Source: an uncultured Clostridia bacterium (GTDB taxonomy: Bacteria; Bacillota; Clostridia; UMGS1810). Taken from it: a stretch of 64,000 nucleotides of DNA. The DNA lies in NCBI GenBank assembly GCA_934500875.1, contig CAKSTL010000003.1:1-64000 (forward strand). The letters are read 5' to 3'. How positions within the stretch are numbered: position 1 is the stretch's first letter; every line of letters begins with the position of its first letter. A program made the position numbers and the translations under genes. The notes beneath the pieces are model-generated. The model searched no databases and was not told the DNA's origin. It saw nothing but the letters and a program-made list of their open reading frames with translations. This document shows, piece by piece, positions 50,692-63,108 of the stretch.

Positions 50692-52080
50692 ATGCAGCTT
50701 TACAATACGCTTACGCAAAAAAAAGAAGAGTTTGTGCCTATTGAAAAAAATAAGGTTAAAATGTATTCGTGCGGCCCTACGGTTTACAATTATTTCCATA
50801 TAGGCAACGCACGTCCGTTTATTGTGTTTGACGTTTTGAGAAGATATTTTGAATACAGGGGCTATGAGGTTACGTTTGTTCAGAATTTTACTGATATAGA
50901 CGACAAAATGATAAGAAGGGCAAACGAGGAACACACCACGGTTTCAGCTCTTGCGGACAGATTTATTGCCGAATATTTTAAAGATTCAAAATCTCTCGGA
51001 ATACACGAGGCAACTTATCATCCGAGAGCGACGGAAAATATTGACGCTATTATTTCTCTTATAAAATCTTTGGAAGAAAAGGGTTTTACCTATACGGTTG
51101 ACGGCGACGTTTATTTTGACGTTAAAAAATTTGCCGATTACGGAAAGCTTTCGCATCAGCCGCTTGAAAATCTTGAGGCGGGCGCACGCATAGAGGTTGG
51201 CGAAAAGAAGAAAAATCCTATGGATTTTGCTGTGTGGAAGGCAAAAAAAGAGGGCGAGCCTTATTGGGAAAGTCCCTGGAGCGAAGGCAGACCCGGCTGG
51301 CATATTGAGTGCAGCGCCATGGCGAACAAGTATCTCGGCAAGACGATTGACATTCATTCGGGCGGTATGGATTTGATTTTTCCGCATCACGAAAACGAGG
51401 TTGCGCAAAGCGAGGCGGCAAACGGCTGTCAGTTTGCGCATTATTGGCTTCACAACGGATACATCAACGTTGACAACCGCAAAATGTCAAAATCGCTCGG
51501 CAACTTTTTTACGGTGCGTGACGTTGCAAAGGAATTTGATTATGAAGTAATAAGATTTTTTATGCTTTCGGCGCATTACAGAAATCCGATAAATTTCAGC
51601 CACGATTTGCTCATGCAGGCACAGGCGGGCTTAAACAGAATTTACACCTGCATTGAAAACCTTGAATTTTTAAAGGGTGCAAACGCAGGAAAGACGGATA
51701 ATTCCGCAGCCGATAAGCTTGACGCTTTTAAAGACAAATTTATTGCCGCTATGGATGATGATATTAATACGGCAGACGCAATTTCGGCTATTTTCGATTT
51801 GGTAAGATTTTTAAACAGCTCTTTTGACGGCGAAACAAGCGTGGAAACAATAGATAAGGCACTGTCGCTTATTCGTGAACTCGGAAATGTTTTGGGAATT
51901 TTGCAGAATAAGAAGGATGAAATTCTTGACGAAGAAATCGAAAAGCTTATAGATGACAGAAACAATGCGAGAAAGAACAGGGATTTTGCGCTTGCGGATA
52001 AAATCCGTGACGATTTGAAGGCAAGGGGAATTGTCCTTGAGGACACAAGACAGGGTGTTAAATGGAGAAGAGATGTTTGA
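50692..52080 (+). CDS. cysS: Cysteinyl-tRNA synthetase
   Basis: 462 aa from ATG 50692 (MQLYNTLTQKKEEFVPIEKN) with GGAAAGGAAG upstream. Class I signatures: HIGNARPF (HIGH-like) and KMSKSLGN. Zinc ligands include CGPTVYNY and the HIECSAMA and HHENEVAQSEA segments. Length is standard. The mrnC gene overlaps its end by 8 bp. Confidence 0.97.
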   Translation: MQLYNTLTQKKEEFVPIEKNKVKMYSCGPTVYNYFHIGNARPFIVFDVLRRYFEYRGYEVTFVQNFTDIDDKMIRRANEEHTTVSALADRFIAEYFKDSKSLGIHEATYHPRATENIDAIISLIKSLEEKGFTYTVDGDVYFDVKKFADYGKLSHQPLENLEAGARIEVGEKKKNPMDFAVWKAKKEGEPYWESPWSEGRPGWHIECSAMANKYLGKTIDIHSGGMDLIFPHHENEVAQSEAANGCQFAHYWLHNGYINVDNRKMSKSLGNFFTVRDVAKEFDYEVIRFFMLSAHYRNPINFSHDLLMQAQAGLNRIYTCIENLEFLKGANAGKTDNSAADKLDAFKDKFIAAMDDDINTADAISAIFDLVRFLNSSFDGETSVETIDKALSLIRELGNVLGILQNKKDEILDEEIEKLIDDRNNARKNRDFALADKIRDDLKARGIVLEDTRQGVKWRRDV

Positions 52081-52468
52081 TTTTGTGGTAAACGCACCGC
52101 TTGAAACGTTCTCGCCGCTCACTCTTGCATATGTCGGCGACGCCGTTCACGAGCTTTATATACGCACAATGCTTGCAAAGGATAAAAACCTTCCGGCTTC
52201 AAAGCTTCACCGTGCGGCAACCGCTTATGTCAGCGCAAATGCGCAGTCGGCGACGGTTTCGGCAATTGAGAAAAGTTTAAGCGGCGACGAAATAAAAATT
52301 TACAAACGGGGAAGAAATGCAAAATCCCCCACGGCGGCAAAAAATGCCGACATCATAGACTACAGACGTGCAACCGGATTTGAAACGCTTCTGGGTTATC
52401 TTTACTTTAAAAAAGATTTTGCACGATTGGAGGAAATTTTGAATTTATCCTACAGGCTGCACAGCTGA
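52073..52468 (+). CDS. mrnC: Mini-ribonuclease III
   Basis: 131 aa from ATG 52073 (MFDFVVNAPLETFSPLTLAY), overlapping the cysS end. RNase III catalytic domain without a dsRNA-binding domain: LAYVGDAVHELYIRTMLAKD with the catalytic Asp, and ATGFETLLGYLYFKKDFARL. It matures 23S rRNA in Firmicutes and is usually next to cysS. Confidence 0.95.
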   Translation: MFDFVVNAPLETFSPLTLAYVGDAVHELYIRTMLAKDKNLPASKLHRAATAYVSANAQSATVSAIEKSLSGDEIKIYKRGRNAKSPTAAKNADIIDYRRATGFETLLGYLYFKKDFARLEEILNLSYRLHS

Positions 52469-52492
52469 AATTTTTGGATATTCAAATAAAAA

Positions 52493-53329
52493 ATGAAAAA
52501 AGTTAAAAAGTATTTTTTGATTGCTTTCGGCTCGTTTCTTACTGCGTTGGGACTCGATATGTTTTTAATTCCGTTTAAAATGTCTGTCGGGGGAGTCAGC
52601 GGACTGGGTATGCTTGTGTACTTTGTATCCGGTATTCCCGTTTCGGTGACGGTGCTTGTTATAAACGCCGTGATGTTTGTGTTTGCGTTTAAATACCTTG
52701 AGCGCAAAGACCTTTTTAACTCAATGCTTTCGGCGTTTCTGCTCTCGGCGTTTTTGCAGATTCTTGAAAATGTGTGGATTCCCGAGAGTGACAGGGTTGT
52801 GAACGCACTTTTCGGCGGTGCCGCAATGGGCGCCGGAATCGGAATTGTTGTTGCAAACGGTGCGGCAACGGGCGGAACAGATCTTCTTGCGCTTATGATA
52901 AACAAGAAATTTGCCCATATCAGCGTGGGCAACGTAATACTTTTTGCAGACCTTGCGGTGATTTTTGCGTCGTCTTTGGTGTTTTCTGATTTTTCGCTGG
53001 CGCTCTGCTGTATTCTTGCGCTTTTTGTAAGCGTAAAGGTTACCGATTATATCATAGACGGTATGGATTATTCAAAGTCTGTATACATTATTTCAAACAA
53101 GCACAAGACAATCGGCGACAGTATATTAAACACCCTTCACAGGGGCGTTACGGGAATACCTTCAACGGGGATGTACTCGCAGAAGGAAGGCACTATGCTT
53201 ATGTGCGTGGTCAAGCCCAGAGAGGTTGCAAAGCTTAAAAATATTGTTAAAAATGCAGATGAAAATGCTTTTATTATAATCTCAGACGTTGCTCAGACGC
53301 TGGGAGAGGGATTCAGAGAAAAATTTTAG
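52493..53329 (+). CDS. YitT/DUF161-family membrane protein with DUF2179 domain
   Basis: 278 aa. About five to six membrane segments (YFLIAFGSFLTALGLDMFLI, VVNALFGGAAMGAGIGIVVA, ILALFVSVKVTDYIID). A C-terminal cytoplasmic DUF2179 domain follows (GVTGIPSTGMYSQKEGTMLM). Family function is unclear; transport roles have been suggested. It lies 24 bp after mrnC. Confidence 0.88.
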   Translation: MKKVKKYFLIAFGSFLTALGLDMFLIPFKMSVGGVSGLGMLVYFVSGIPVSVTVLVINAVMFVFAFKYLERKDLFNSMLSAFLLSAFLQILENVWIPESDRVVNALFGGAAMGAGIGIVVANGAATGGTDLLALMINKKFAHISVGNVILFADLAVIFASSLVFSDFSLALCCILALFVSVKVTDYIIDGMDYSKSVYIISNKHKTIGDSILNTLHRGVTGIPSTGMYSQKEGTMLMCVVKPREVAKLKNIVKNADENAFIIISDVAQTLGEGFREKF

Positions 53330-53347
53330 AACTTTCGGGAGGTAAAA

Positions 53348-54184
53348 ATGGACAACCTAACACTTGAAAAAACCGCTTACAAAATAAGACGACACGCACT
53401 TGAAGCGGTTTACAGCGCATCCTCCGGCCATCCGGGCGGCTCGCTTTCTATTGCCGATATACTTTCGGTTTTATACTTTGACGAAATGCGCATTGACCCA
53501 AATAATCCGAAGGATGAAAACCGTGACAGATTTGTGCTTTCAAAAGGACACTGCGCTCCGGCGCTTTACGGCGCTTTGGCAGAGAGAGGCTTTTTTCCGG
53601 TTGACGACATTAAAACATTCAGGCATATCGGCAGCTATCTCCAGGGTCATCCCGATATGAAGGGCGTTCCCGGCGTGGATATGTCCACAGGCTCGCTCGG
53701 TCAGGGTGTGTGTGCTGCCAACGGTATGGCCTATGCCGCCAAGCTTGACAAGAAAGATTACCGTGTTTATTCAATTCTCGGCGACGGTGAGCTTGAGGAA
53801 GGTCAGGTATGGGAGGCGGCAATGTTTGCCCCTCACTACAAACTTGACAATATCACGATTTTTATTGATTTTAACGGGCTTCAGATTGACGGCAATATTT
53901 CGGATGTTATGTCGCCCCTTCCGATTGATGAAAAATTTAAGGCATTCGGCTGGAATGTGATTGTGATAGACGCTCATAATTATGACGCAATAAAGGACGC
54001 AATAAAGGCGGCAAAGGCATTTAAGGGCAAGCCGACGGCGGTTATTGCAAAGAGCGTTAAGGGCAAGGGCGTATCGTTTATGGAGAACGAGGCTTCGTGG
54101 CATGGTGCTGCGCCGAATACGGAGCAGTATGAGCAGGCGATTGCCGAGATTGACGCTCATCTTAAAGAATTGGAGGTAAGATAA
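53348..54184 (+). CDS. Transketolase N-terminal subunit
   Basis: 278 aa, GGAGG upstream. Thiamine diphosphate-binding half: SSGHPGGSLSIADILSVLYF, SKGHCAPALYGALAERGFF, GDGELEEGQVWEAAMFAPHY (ThDP/Mg motif). With the next gene it makes a split transketolase for the non-oxidative pentose phosphate pathway. The next ORF starts 1 bp after its stop. Confidence 0.95.
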   Translation: MDNLTLEKTAYKIRRHALEAVYSASSGHPGGSLSIADILSVLYFDEMRIDPNNPKDENRDRFVLSKGHCAPALYGALAERGFFPVDDIKTFRHIGSYLQGHPDMKGVPGVDMSTGSLGQGVCAANGMAYAAKLDKKDYRVYSILGDGELEEGQVWEAAMFAPHYKLDNITIFIDFNGLQIDGNISDVMSPLPIDEKFKAFGWNVIVIDAHNYDAIKDAIKAAKAFKGKPTAVIAKSVKGKGVSFMENEASWHGAAPNTEQYEQAIAEIDAHLKELEVR

Positions 54185-54185
54185 A

Positions 54186-55133
54186 ATGGCGGAAAAAAAG
54201 AAGATTGCAACCAGAGAAGCTTACGGCAATGCGCTGGCGGAGTTTGGCTGTGATGAAAGAATTTTGGTTTTGGACGCCGATTTGTCTAAATCCACAAAAA
54301 CAGAGTGTTTTAAGAAAAAATATCCCGAAAGATTTATAAATATGGGCATTGCCGAGGCAAATATGATGTCCACGGCGGCAGGTCTTGCAGCGTGCGGAAA
54401 AATCGTTTTTGCGTCAAGTTTTGCAATGTTTGCGGCGGCAAGAGCCTTTGAACAGGTAAGAAATTCAATTTGCTACCCTAATCTGAACGTTAAGGTGTGC
54501 GCAACTCACGCAGGCGTTTCGGTCGGCGAGGACGGCGCAACGCACCAGGCTTTGGAGGATGTCGGCATTATGCGCACTCTTCCGAATATGACTGTTGTTT
54601 CGCCCTGCGACGCAGTAGAAACAAGGGCGGCAATTAAGGCGGCTATAGACACATACGGTCCGTTTTACGTTCGTTTGGGCAGGCTTGCCGTTGATGTGAT
54701 AAACGACGAAGAAAATTATAAATTTGAACTCGGCAAGGGCGTTACGCTTAAAGAAGGAAGCGACGTTACGCTTTTTGCAACCGGTCTTATGGTGGGCGAG
54801 GCGCTCAAGGCTTATGAAATGCTTAAGGAAGAAGGTATTTCGGCAAGAGTTGTAAACATACATACAATCAAGCCGATTGACAAGGATATCATAATAAAGG
54901 CGGCAAAGGAAACGGGTGCGCTTGTTTCGTGCGAGGAGCACAACGTTATCGGAGGTCTCGGAAGTGCGGTTGCTGAGGTTCTGTGCGAAAACTGTCCCGC
55001 ACCGCTTATCAGGATAGGCACGCAGGACGTTTTCGGAAAATCGGGCGTTCCGAAATTTTTGCTTGAGGATTATCACCTCACCGCAAAGGATATCTGTGAT
55101 GCGGCTAAAAAGTCGATAGCTCTTAAAAAGTAA
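54186..55133 (+). CDS. Transketolase C-terminal subunit
   Basis: 315 aa. Pyrimidine-binding half with FINMGIAEANMMSTAAGLAA (catalytic Glu region) and the C-terminal domain LFATGLMVGEALKAYEMLKE and CEEHNVIGGLGSAVAEVL. It pairs with the upstream subunit; splitting in two genes is usual in Clostridia. Confidence 0.95.
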   Translation: MAEKKKIATREAYGNALAEFGCDERILVLDADLSKSTKTECFKKKYPERFINMGIAEANMMSTAAGLAACGKIVFASSFAMFAAARAFEQVRNSICYPNLNVKVCATHAGVSVGEDGATHQALEDVGIMRTLPNMTVVSPCDAVETRAAIKAAIDTYGPFYVRLGRLAVDVINDEENYKFELGKGVTLKEGSDVTLFATGLMVGEALKAYEMLKEEGISARVVNIHTIKPIDKDIIIKAAKETGALVSCEEHNVIGGLGSAVAEVLCENCPAPLIRIGTQDVFGKSGVPKFLLEDYHLTAKDICDAAKKSIALKK

Positions 55134-55233
55134 TTACGGGTGCGGCTGTGCACAAATTGTGTGCGGCTGCATTTTGGCGTATTTGAAACTTACGGTTTGT
55201 ATAAAATATGTTGAAAAATTTTTTAAAAAAAGG

Positions 55234-55262
55234 TTGACATAATTTACTTTGTATGATATTAT
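55234..55262 (+). promoter_or_regulatory. Consensus promoter of rpoBC
   Basis: TTGACA at 55234-55239, 17-bp spacer, TATTAT at 55257-55262. The transketolase gene ends 100 bp upstream, so rpoBC has its own promoter here instead of following rplJL directly. Confidence 0.8.
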
Positions 55263-55514
55263 TATAAATTGCAATCGTATTCTCTTGTATTGCGCCATTT
55301 TTTAGATTTTAAGTATAAAATTTGATTTTTTGGTAAAAATATCAGGATAATAAGTGATTTTGTGATATATAGTGCGTTTTTTATTGGGAAAAAACGCAAA
55401 AAGGCATAGGGGATAATTCTGCCCTTATGCCGAAACGTGCTTTTTGAGCGGCTGAAACAAACTTATTTCGGTCACACTAAGCGTCCCAAAATTTAAAATG
55501 AGGTGATTTGTTCT
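55263..55514 (+). promoter_or_regulatory. rpoB leader with two hairpins
   Basis: A 250-nt leader holds GCGTTTTTT / AAAAAACGC (about 55375-55400) and GGCATA...TTATGCC (about 55404-55432). No U-tract follows either, so they are not plain terminators. The leader may regulate rpoB translation or stability; this is unproven. Confidence 0.4.
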
Positions 55515-58500
55515 ATGGTACATCCTATAAAGCTTGGCAAGAACGAACGTATGAGCTTTTCCCGTATCAACGAGGATCAGTCCAAAATGCCAAACTTAAT
55601 CGAAGTTCAAATTAATTCCTACAACTGGTTTATCGAAAAGGGATTGAAAGAGGTATTGCACGATGTTTCGCCTATTACCGACTTTTCGGGCAATCTTTTG
55701 CTGGAATTTAATGATTATTATTTGGAGGACAACCCCAAATATTCGGTTGAGGAATGTAAAGAACGGGATGCTACATACTCAAAACCGCTTAAAATGAAGG
55801 TAAGGCTTATCAACAAAGAAACCGGCGAGGTTAAAGAGCAGGAAATATTTATGGGTGAATTTCCGCTTATGACCGACCAGGGTACCTTTATTATAAACGG
55901 CGCAGAGCGTGTTATTGTCAGCCAGGTTGTAAGGTCGCCGGGTATATATTATGATATGCAGTTTGACAAAATAGGTAAAAAACTCTATTTTGCAACGGTT
56001 ATCCCGAACCGGGGCGCTTGGCTGGAGTATGAAACCGACTCTAACGATGTATTTTCGGTAAGAATTGACAGAACGAGAAAGCTTCCCGTTACTGTTCTTA
56101 TAAGGGCGCTCGGCATTGGCACAAATGCGCAGATTCTTGAACTTTTCGGCGAGGACGAAAAGCTTATTACCACGCTTGAAAAAGACCCGACAAAAACAAC
56201 CGAGGAAGCGCTTATTGAAATATATAAAAAGCTCCGTCCGGGCGAGCCTCCCACGGTTGAGAGCGCTACAAGCCTTTTAAATGCGCTTTTCTATGATGAT
56301 AAGCGTTACGATTTGTCGAAGGTCGGCAGATTTAAATTTAACAAAAAACTTGCCCTTTCAAAGAGAATAAGAAACTTTGAAGCGGCAAGAGATATAGTTG
56401 ACGGCGAAACCGGTGAAATTTACGTTAAAAAAGGCGAAATTATCGGTATTGACGCTTCAAAGGAAATTGAAAAATCGGGTATAAACGTTGTATACCTTAT
56501 GTTTGAAGGCAAGGAAATCAAAGTGTTCTCAAACGGTATGGTAAACCTTGCAGACCACGTTGATTTTGACATATCTGACCTTGGAATTACCGAAAAGGTT
56601 CGCTTTAGCGTGCTTTCTCAAATCCTTGACGGTAAGGAAACCGAGGAAGAAATAAAAGAAGAAATAAAGGTAAGAATTGACGAGCTTATTCCCAAGCACA
56701 TTATTCTCGACGATATTCTTGCGTCAATCAACTATCACAACAACCTTTCTTACGGTATGGGCACAACAGACGATATAGACCATCTCGGAAACAGAAGAAT
56801 AAGAGCGGTCGGCGAGCTTTTGCAGAACCAGTTCCGCATAGGCTTTGCACGTCTTGAAAGAGTTGTAAAAGAAAGAATGACCACGCAGGATTTGGATTCT
56901 GTAACACCGCAGCTTCTTATAAATTCACGTCCCGTTGTATCGGCTATCAAAGAATTTTTCGGAAGCAGCCAGCTGTCACAGTTTATGGATCAGACAAACC
57001 CGCTTGCGGAGCTTACACATAAAAGACGTCTTTCCGCACTCGGACCCGGCGGTCTCAGCCGTGAAAGAGCAGGATTTGAAGTTCGTGACGTTCACCATTC
57101 GCACTACGGCAGAATGTGTCCTATAGAAACGCCTGAAGGCCCGAATATCGGTCTTATCAACTCGCTTTCGTGCTATGCGAGAATTAACGAATTCGGCTTT
57201 ATTGAGGCACCCTACCGCAAGGTGGACAAAGAAACCGGCGTTGTTACCGATGAAATCGAGTATATGACTGCCGATATCGAGGATAATTACAAAATTGCGC
57301 AGGCGAATGAAGTTCTTACCGAGGACAATAAGTTTGCGAAGAAGAAAATTATTGTTCGTTATCAGGACGAATTTGTTGAAATAGAAAATAACAAGGTTGA
57401 CTATATGGACGTTTCGCCGAAACAGCTTGTTTCGGTTGCTACGGCTATGATTCCGTTCCTTGAAAATGATGACGCAGTACGTGCTCTTATGGGTTCTAAC
57501 ATGCAGCGTCAGGCTGTTCCGCTTCTTAACCCCGATTCGCCGATTGTCGGAACGGGTATGGAATACAAGTCGGCAAAGGATTCGGGCGTTGTTGTTCTTG
57601 CAAAAGAGGACGGCGTTGTCGATTTTGTGTCGGCTGATACAATTGTTATAAAAGAAAAAGACGGCAATTTAAGAAATTACAAGCTTATAAAATTCCTTCG
57701 TTCAAACCAGGGAACATGCATTAACCAGAAGCCTATTGTCAAAAAGGGCGAAGTTGTGGCAAAGGGCGATATAATTGCGGACGGTCCTTCAACCTCTCAG
57801 GGTGAAATTGCACTCGGCAAAAACATTCTTATCGGATTTATGACCTGGGAAGGCTACAACTACGAGGACGCTGTTCTTATCAATGAACGTTTGGTTAAAG
57901 AGGACGTATTTACGTCAATTCATATAGAAGAATACGAGTCGGAATCCAGAGATACAAAGCTCGGACCTGAGGAGATTACACGTGATATTCCCAACGTCGG
58001 CGAGGACGCACTTAAGGATTTGGACGAAAGAGGTATTGTCAGAATAGGCGCAGAGGTAAGGTCGGGAGATATACTTGTCGGCAAAGTTACGCCGAAGGGC
58101 GAAACTGAGCTTTCGGCGGAAGAAAGACTTTTGCGTGCAATATTCGGCGAAAAGGCAAGAGAAGTAAGGGATACTTCGCTTCGTGTTCCGCACGGCGAAA
58201 GCGGTATTATCGTTGACGTCAAGGTGTTCACGAGAGAAAACGGCGACGAGCTTCCGCCCGGAGTAAACCAGGTGGTAAGGTGCTATATCGCACAGAAGAG
58301 AAAAATCTCTGTCGGCGATAAAATGGCAGGACGTCACGGTAACAAGGGTGTTGTATCGAGAATACTTCCCGAAGAAGATATGCCGTTCCTTCCTGACGGC
58401 ACGCCGCTTCAGATTGTGTTAAACCCGCTCGGCGTACCTTCCCGAATGAATATCGGACAGGTGCTTGAGGTGCATTTGGGTTATGCCGCAAAGGCGCTTG

Positions 58501-59345
58501 GCTGGAAGATTGCAACACCGGTATTCGACGGCGCTACCGAGAAAGAAATTATGGCAACGCTTGAAAAAGCAGGTATGAGCAAAACCGGTAAAACAATTCT
58601 TTACGACGGAAGAACGGGTATGCCGTTTGACAATCCGGTAACTGTCGGATATATGTATTATCTTAAGCTTCATCACCTTGTTGACGATAAAATTCACGCA
58701 CGAAGCACAGGTCCGTACTCGCTTGTTACTCAGCAGCCGCTCGGCGGTAAAGCTCAGTTCGGCGGTCAGAGATTTGGTGAGATGGAGGTTTGGGCGCTTG
58801 AGGCTTACGGCTCGGCGTACACCTTGCAGGAAATTCTTACCGTTAAGTCGGACGATATTGTGGGACGTGTCAAGACCTACGAGAGTATCGTAAAGGGCGA
58901 AAACGTGCCCAAGCCGGGTATTCCGGAATCGTTCAAGGTGCTTATAAAAGAGCTTCAGAGCTTGTCGCTTGACGTTAAGGTTCTGGACGGCAACGACAAC
59001 GAAATTGAGCTTAAAGAATCTGTTGATGACGACGATACAAGCAATATGAAACTTATGCCCATTGCGGATGATGACGATATCATTGATTCAATCGAGGGCA
59101 AGAACAACGAGGACAAAGACATTGATATGATGATTGACGATATCGACGAGCCTTTGTTTGGCGAGGACGAGGAGCCTGATGAGGAGGATTTGGACATTAC
59201 CGAAAACCTTCTTAAATCAATGCCGAAGCCGGGAAGCGACGACGATGTTTTAGACCTTCTTGATTTGGACGATATTGACAGCTTGGACAGCTTAGGCAGC
59301 GATGTTGATTTGAACGTTAAAAATGATGACGACGATTTGTTTTAA
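55515..59345 (+). CDS. rpoB: RNA polymerase beta subunit
   Basis: 1276 aa from ATG 55515 ([20 protein letters not shown]) with AGGTGA upstream. All beta-subunit regions are present, including the rifampicin pocket [20 protein letters not shown] and [11 protein letters not shown] without resistance changes, and the C-terminal [20 protein letters not shown]. After the normal end there is a tail of about 100 residues rich in Asp and Glu (for example [20 protein letters not shown]). It lies 19 bp before rpoC. Confidence 0.97.
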   Translation: MVHPIKLGKNERMSFSRINEDQSKMPNLIEVQINSYNWFIEKGLKEVLHDVSPITDFSGNLLLEFNDYYLEDNPKYSVEECKERDATYSKPLKMKVRLINKETGEVKEQEIFMGEFPLMTDQGTFIINGAERVIVSQVVRSPGIYYDMQFDKIGKKLYFATVIPNRGAWLEYETDSNDVFSVRIDRTRKLPVTVLIRALGIGTNAQILELFGEDEKLITTLEKDPTKTTEEALIEIYKKLRPGEPPTVESATSLLNALFYDDKRYDLSKVGRFKFNKKLALSKRIRNFEAARDIVDGETGEIYVKKGEIIGIDASKEIEKSGINVVYLMFEGKEIKVFSNGMVNLADHVDFDISDLGITEKVRFSVLSQILDGKETEEEIKEEIKVRIDELIPKHIILDDILASINYHNNLSYGMGTTDDIDHLGNRRIRAVGELLQNQFRIGFARLERVVKERMTTQDLDSVTPQLLINSRPVVSAIKEFFGSSQLSQFMDQTNPLAELTHKRRLSALGPGGLSRERAGFEVRDVHHSHYGRMCPIETPEGPNIGLINSLSCYARINEFGFIEAPYRKVDKETGVVTDEIEYMTADIEDNYKIAQANEVLTEDNKFAKKKIIVRYQDEFVEIENNKVDYMDVSPKQLVSVATAMIPFLENDDAVRALMGSNMQRQAVPLLNPDSPIVGTGMEYKSAKDSGVVVLAKEDGVVDFVSADTIVIKEKDGNLRNYKLIKFLRSNQGTCINQKPIVKKGEVVAKGDIIADGPSTSQGEIALGKNILIGFMTWEGYNYEDAVLINERLVKEDVFTSIHIEEYESESRDTKLGPEEITRDIPNVGEDALKDLDERGIVRIGAEVRSGDILVGKVTPKGETELSAEERLLRAIFGEKAREVRDTSLRVPHGESGIIVDVKVFTRENGDELPPGVNQVVRCYIAQKRKISVGDKMAGRHGNKGVVSRILPEEDMPFLPDGTPLQIVLNPLGVPSRMNIGQVLEVHLGYAAKALGWKIATPVFDGATEKEIMATLEKAGMSKTGKTILYDGRTGMPFDNPVTVGYMYYLKLHHLVDDKIHARSTGPYSLVTQQPLGGKAQFGGQRFGEMEVWALEAYGSAYTLQEILTVKSDDIVGRVKTYESIVKGENVPKPGIPESFKVLIKELQSLSLDVKVLDGNDNEIELKESVDDDDTSNMKLMPIADDDDIIDSIEGKNNEDKDIDMMIDDIDEPLFGEDEEPDEEDLDITENLLKSMPKPGSDDDVLDLLDLDDIDSLDSLGSDVDLNVKNDDDDLF

Positions 59346-59364
59346 GAAAGGGGAGTGACTGATT

Positions 59365-62300
59365 TTGTGTAATGTTGAAAATCATACAGCACATACTGAT
59401 GATGCAAACAATGAGTTTGAGGCAATAAGAATCGGTTTGGCATCTCCGGAGAAAATCAGAGAGTGGTCGCACGGCGAGGTTAAAAAGCCCGAAACAATTA
59501 ACTACAGGACTTTGAAACCCGAGCGTGACGGACTTTACTGTGAAAGAATTTTCGGACCGCAGAAGGACTGGGAGTGCTATTGCGGAAAATATAAAAGAAT
59601 ACGGTATAAGGGCATTGTCTGCGACCGCTGCGGCGTTGAGGTTACACGCTCCAAGGTAAGACGTGAAAGAATGGGTCATATCGAGCTTGCGGCGCCCGTA
59701 TCGCATATTTGGTACTTTAAGGGTATTCCTTCAAGAATGGGTCTTATCCTTGATATGTCGCCGAGAAACCTTGAAAAGATTTTGTATTTTGCATCTTATG
59801 TGGTTATAAATCCCGGCAAGACAAACCTTGTTGAAAAACAGGTTTTGAGCGAAAAAGAATACCGTGACACCGTTGAAAAATACGGTAAGGATAAATTTGA
59901 GGCGGCTATGGGCGCAGAAGCCATTAAAAAGCTGCTTTGCGAAATTGACCTTGAAAAACTTTCGGTTGAGCTTAAAAACGAGCTTGACGAGGCTCAGGGT
60001 CAGAAGAAAATAAGGGTTGCAAAAAGGCTGGAGGTTGTTGAGGCGTTCAGAATTTCGGGCAACAAGCCTGAGTGGATGATTATGGACGCAGTTCCGGTTA
60101 TTCCTCCCGATTTGCGTCCTATGGTGCAGCTTGACGGCGGAAGATTTGCAACAAGCGATTTGAACGACCTTTACAGACGTGTTATCAACCGTAACAACCG
60201 TCTGAAAAGGCTTTTGGAACTTGACGCTCCCGAAATAATTGTAAGAAACGAAAAAAGAATGCTTCAGGAGGCTGTTGACGCTCTTATCGACAACGGCAGA
60301 AGAGGCAGACCCGTTACCGGTCCCGGAAACAGACCGCTTAAGTCGCTTTCCGACTTGTTAAAGGGTAAACAGGGCCGTTTCAGACAGAACCTTCTCGGAA
60401 AACGTGTTGACTATTCGGGCCGTTCGGTTATCGTTGTAGGCCCCGAGCTTAAAATTTATCAGTGCGGACTTCCGAAGGAAATGGCGCTTGAGCTGTTCAA
60501 GCCTTTTGTTATGAAAAAGCTTGTCGGCGACGGTTTTTGTCATAACATAAAGAGTGCAAAGAGAATGGTTGAAAGGGTGCGTCCCGAGGTTTGGGATATG
60601 CTTGAGGATGTCATAAAAGACCATCCCGTTCTTTTGAACCGTGCTCCTACGCTTCACAGACTTGGTATTCAGGCTTTTGAGCCGATTTTGGTTGAAGGCA
60701 GAGCATTAAAACTTCATCCTCTTGTGTGCAGTGCGTTCAACGCTGACTTTGACGGTGACCAGATGGCTGTTCACGTTCCGCTTTCGCCCGAGGCGCAGGC
60801 AGAGGCACGTTTCCTTATGCTTTCCGCAAACAACCTTTTGAAGCCTCAGGACGGAAAACCTGTTACCGTTCCTACGCAGGATATGGTGCTCGGAAGCTAC
60901 TACCTTACAATTACAAAGCCGAAAAAGGTTAAAATTACCGACAGCGGCGATTCTGATTTTAAGGTTGGCGACAAGGTTACTTATCTTACCGATTCCGAAA
61001 CCGGCAGAGCGCTTATAAAGGTTAACGAAGAGCTTAAGGCTCAGGGCAAAAAAGAGGCTCAGTTTACCGAAGAGGGATGTTTTGCGGGTGAAATCGGCGA
61101 AGGCAAGGCTTTCTCAAGCTATAACGAGGCAATTATGGCTTATGACGAGGGTGCGGTAGGACTTCACGCTCCGATTAAAGTTGCTGTTACAAAAGAAATT
61201 GACGGCAAGATGGAAGAAAGCATAATCGACGCTACAGTCGGCAGACTTATATTTAACGAAAACATTCCGCAGGATTTGGGATTTGTTGACAGAAGCAAGC
61301 CCGAGAACAAATTTGTTCTTGAAATTTCGTTTATTGTTGACAAAAAAATGCTCGGAAAGATTGTTGATAAATGCATTGCGGTGCACGATGTTACCGAAAC
61401 CGCAAATGTGCTTGACAGAATTAAAGCGCTCGGATTTAAATATTCTACAAAGGGCGCAATCACAATTTCGGTATCCGATATGGAAATTCCTGCCGCTAAA
61501 GCAGAGCTTCTTGAAGGAGCCGAGAAAGAAATTGAAAAAATTACAAAGCTGTTCAAAAGAGGTCTTTTGTCTGACGACGAGCGTCACGACGCACTTGTTC
61601 AGACGTGGAGCAAGACGGTTGATGATGTTACAAACGCTCTTGTTGACAACCTTGACGAATTTAACCCGATTTATATGATGGCTAAATCCGGTGCCCGAGG
61701 TAGTATTGACCAGATAAGACAGCTCGCAGGTATGCGTGGCCTTATGGCGGATACACAGGGAAGAACAATCGAAGTTCCCATCAAGGCTAACTTCCGTGAA
61801 GGACTTAACGTTCAGGAATACTTTATTTCCTCCCACGGCGCACGTAAAGGTCTTACCGATACGGCACTGCGTACAGCCGACTCGGGTTACCTTACAAGAC
61901 GTCTTGTTGACGTTTCGCAGGATGTTATCATACGTGAGGACGACTGCGGCACTCACGACTGCCTTGTTGTACGTGATATTAAAGACGGCAACGAAATTAT
62001 TGAAGGTTTTAAAGACAGGCTTGTCGGCAGAACCTGCGCAGAGGATATTCTGCATCCCGAAACGGGCGAAGTTTTGGTTAAACGCAACGAGCTTATGGAC
62101 GAGAGAATTGCCGATAGGGTTGCGAAAGCGGGAGTTACCGAAGCTAAAATACGTTCTATTCTTACCTGTTCGTCGAAAATCGGCGTTTGCGCAAAGTGCT
62201 ACGGTTCAAACCTTTCATCCGGCAAGCTTGTTAATGTCGGTGAGGCTGTCGGTATCATTGCGGCGCAGTCTATCGGTGAGCCGGGTACGCAGCTTACAAT

Positions 62301-63096
62301 GAGAACGTTCCACTCGGGCGGTATTGCCGGCGACGACATCACTCAGGGTCTTCCCAGGGTTGAAGAGCTTTTCGAGGCAAGACGGCCTAAGGGACTTGCA
62401 ATTCTTACCGAGCTTGCAGGCGTTGCTCAGATTGTCGAAGAAAAGACAAAACGTGAGGTTGTTGTTACAAATCAGGAAACAGGCGAGAGTGTAACATATC
62501 TTATTCCTTACGGTTCAAGAATTAAAATTACAAACGGTCAGGTGCTCAGCGCCGGCGACGAGCTTACCGAAGGCTCGATTTATCCTCAGGATTTGCTTAA
62601 AATCCCCGAAAAAGGTGCGGACGCTGTTCAGCAGTATCTTATCCAGGAGGTACAGAGGGTTTACCGTTTGCAGGGTATTGATATTAACGATAAGCACATT
62701 GAGGTTATTGTACGTCAGATGATGCATAAGGTTAAGATTGAGGACCCGGGCGATACCGATTTTATTCTCGGCTCGCTTGTTGATAAGGGAGAGTATCTTG
62801 ACAAAAAGGCAGAAATTGAAGAAAAAGGCGGCGCTGCGCCCGTTGTTAAACAGGTGCTTTTGGGTATTACAAAAACAGCGCTTGCAACCGAATCCTTCCT
62901 GTCGGCAGCTTCGTTCCAGGAAACTACAAGAGTTCTTACCGAGGCGGCTATCAAAGGAAAGAAAGACCCGCTTATCGGTCTTAAAGAAAACGTTATTATC
63001 GGTAAGCTTATTCCTGCCGGTACTGGTATGAAGGTTTACAACGATATTGAAGTTGTTACGCCTATCGTGCAGTCGGATGATATGGGCATAGACTGA
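59365..63096 (+). CDS. rpoC: RNA polymerase beta' subunit
   Basis: 1243 aa, TTG start at 59365, nine bases after GGGGAG. Zinc site 1 is [20 protein letters not shown]; the catalytic motif is [12 protein letters not shown]; a second zinc site is [19 protein letters not shown]. The trigger loop and C-terminal clamp regions ([20 protein letters not shown]) are intact. A strong terminator follows. Together with rpoB it is the catalytic core of transcription. Confidence 0.97.
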   Translation: MCNVENHTAHTDDANNEFEAIRIGLASPEKIREWSHGEVKKPETINYRTLKPERDGLYCERIFGPQKDWECYCGKYKRIRYKGIVCDRCGVEVTRSKVRRERMGHIELAAPVSHIWYFKGIPSRMGLILDMSPRNLEKILYFASYVVINPGKTNLVEKQVLSEKEYRDTVEKYGKDKFEAAMGAEAIKKLLCEIDLEKLSVELKNELDEAQGQKKIRVAKRLEVVEAFRISGNKPEWMIMDAVPVIPPDLRPMVQLDGGRFATSDLNDLYRRVINRNNRLKRLLELDAPEIIVRNEKRMLQEAVDALIDNGRRGRPVTGPGNRPLKSLSDLLKGKQGRFRQNLLGKRVDYSGRSVIVVGPELKIYQCGLPKEMALELFKPFVMKKLVGDGFCHNIKSAKRMVERVRPEVWDMLEDVIKDHPVLLNRAPTLHRLGIQAFEPILVEGRALKLHPLVCSAFNADFDGDQMAVHVPLSPEAQAEARFLMLSANNLLKPQDGKPVTVPTQDMVLGSYYLTITKPKKVKITDSGDSDFKVGDKVTYLTDSETGRALIKVNEELKAQGKKEAQFTEEGCFAGEIGEGKAFSSYNEAIMAYDEGAVGLHAPIKVAVTKEIDGKMEESIIDATVGRLIFNENIPQDLGFVDRSKPENKFVLEISFIVDKKMLGKIVDKCIAVHDVTETANVLDRIKALGFKYSTKGAITISVSDMEIPAAKAELLEGAEKEIEKITKLFKRGLLSDDERHDALVQTWSKTVDDVTNALVDNLDEFNPIYMMAKSGARGSIDQIRQLAGMRGLMADTQGRTIEVPIKANFREGLNVQEYFISSHGARKGLTDTALRTADSGYLTRRLVDVSQDVIIREDDCGTHDCLVVRDIKDGNEIIEGFKDRLVGRTCAEDILHPETGEVLVKRNELMDERIADRVAKAGVTEAKIRSILTCSSKIGVCAKCYGSNLSSGKLVNVGEAVGIIAAQSIGEPGTQLTMRTFHSGGIAGDDITQGLPRVEELFEARRPKGLAILTELAGVAQIVEEKTKREVVVTNQETGESVTYLIPYGSRIKITNGQVLSAGDELTEGSIYPQDLLKIPEKGADAVQQYLIQEVQRVYRLQGIDINDKHIEVIVRQMMHKVKIEDPGDTDFILGSLVDKGEYLDKKAEIEEKGGAAPVVKQVLLGITKTALATESFLSAASFQETTRVLTEAAIKGKKDPLIGLKENVIIGKLIPAGTGMKVYNDIEVVTPIVQSDDMGID

Positions 63097-63108
63097 TTTT
63101 AAAAAATT

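Noticed and set aside
56900..57170. Rifampicin resistance in rpoB
   Set aside because: The pocket residues read as wild type.
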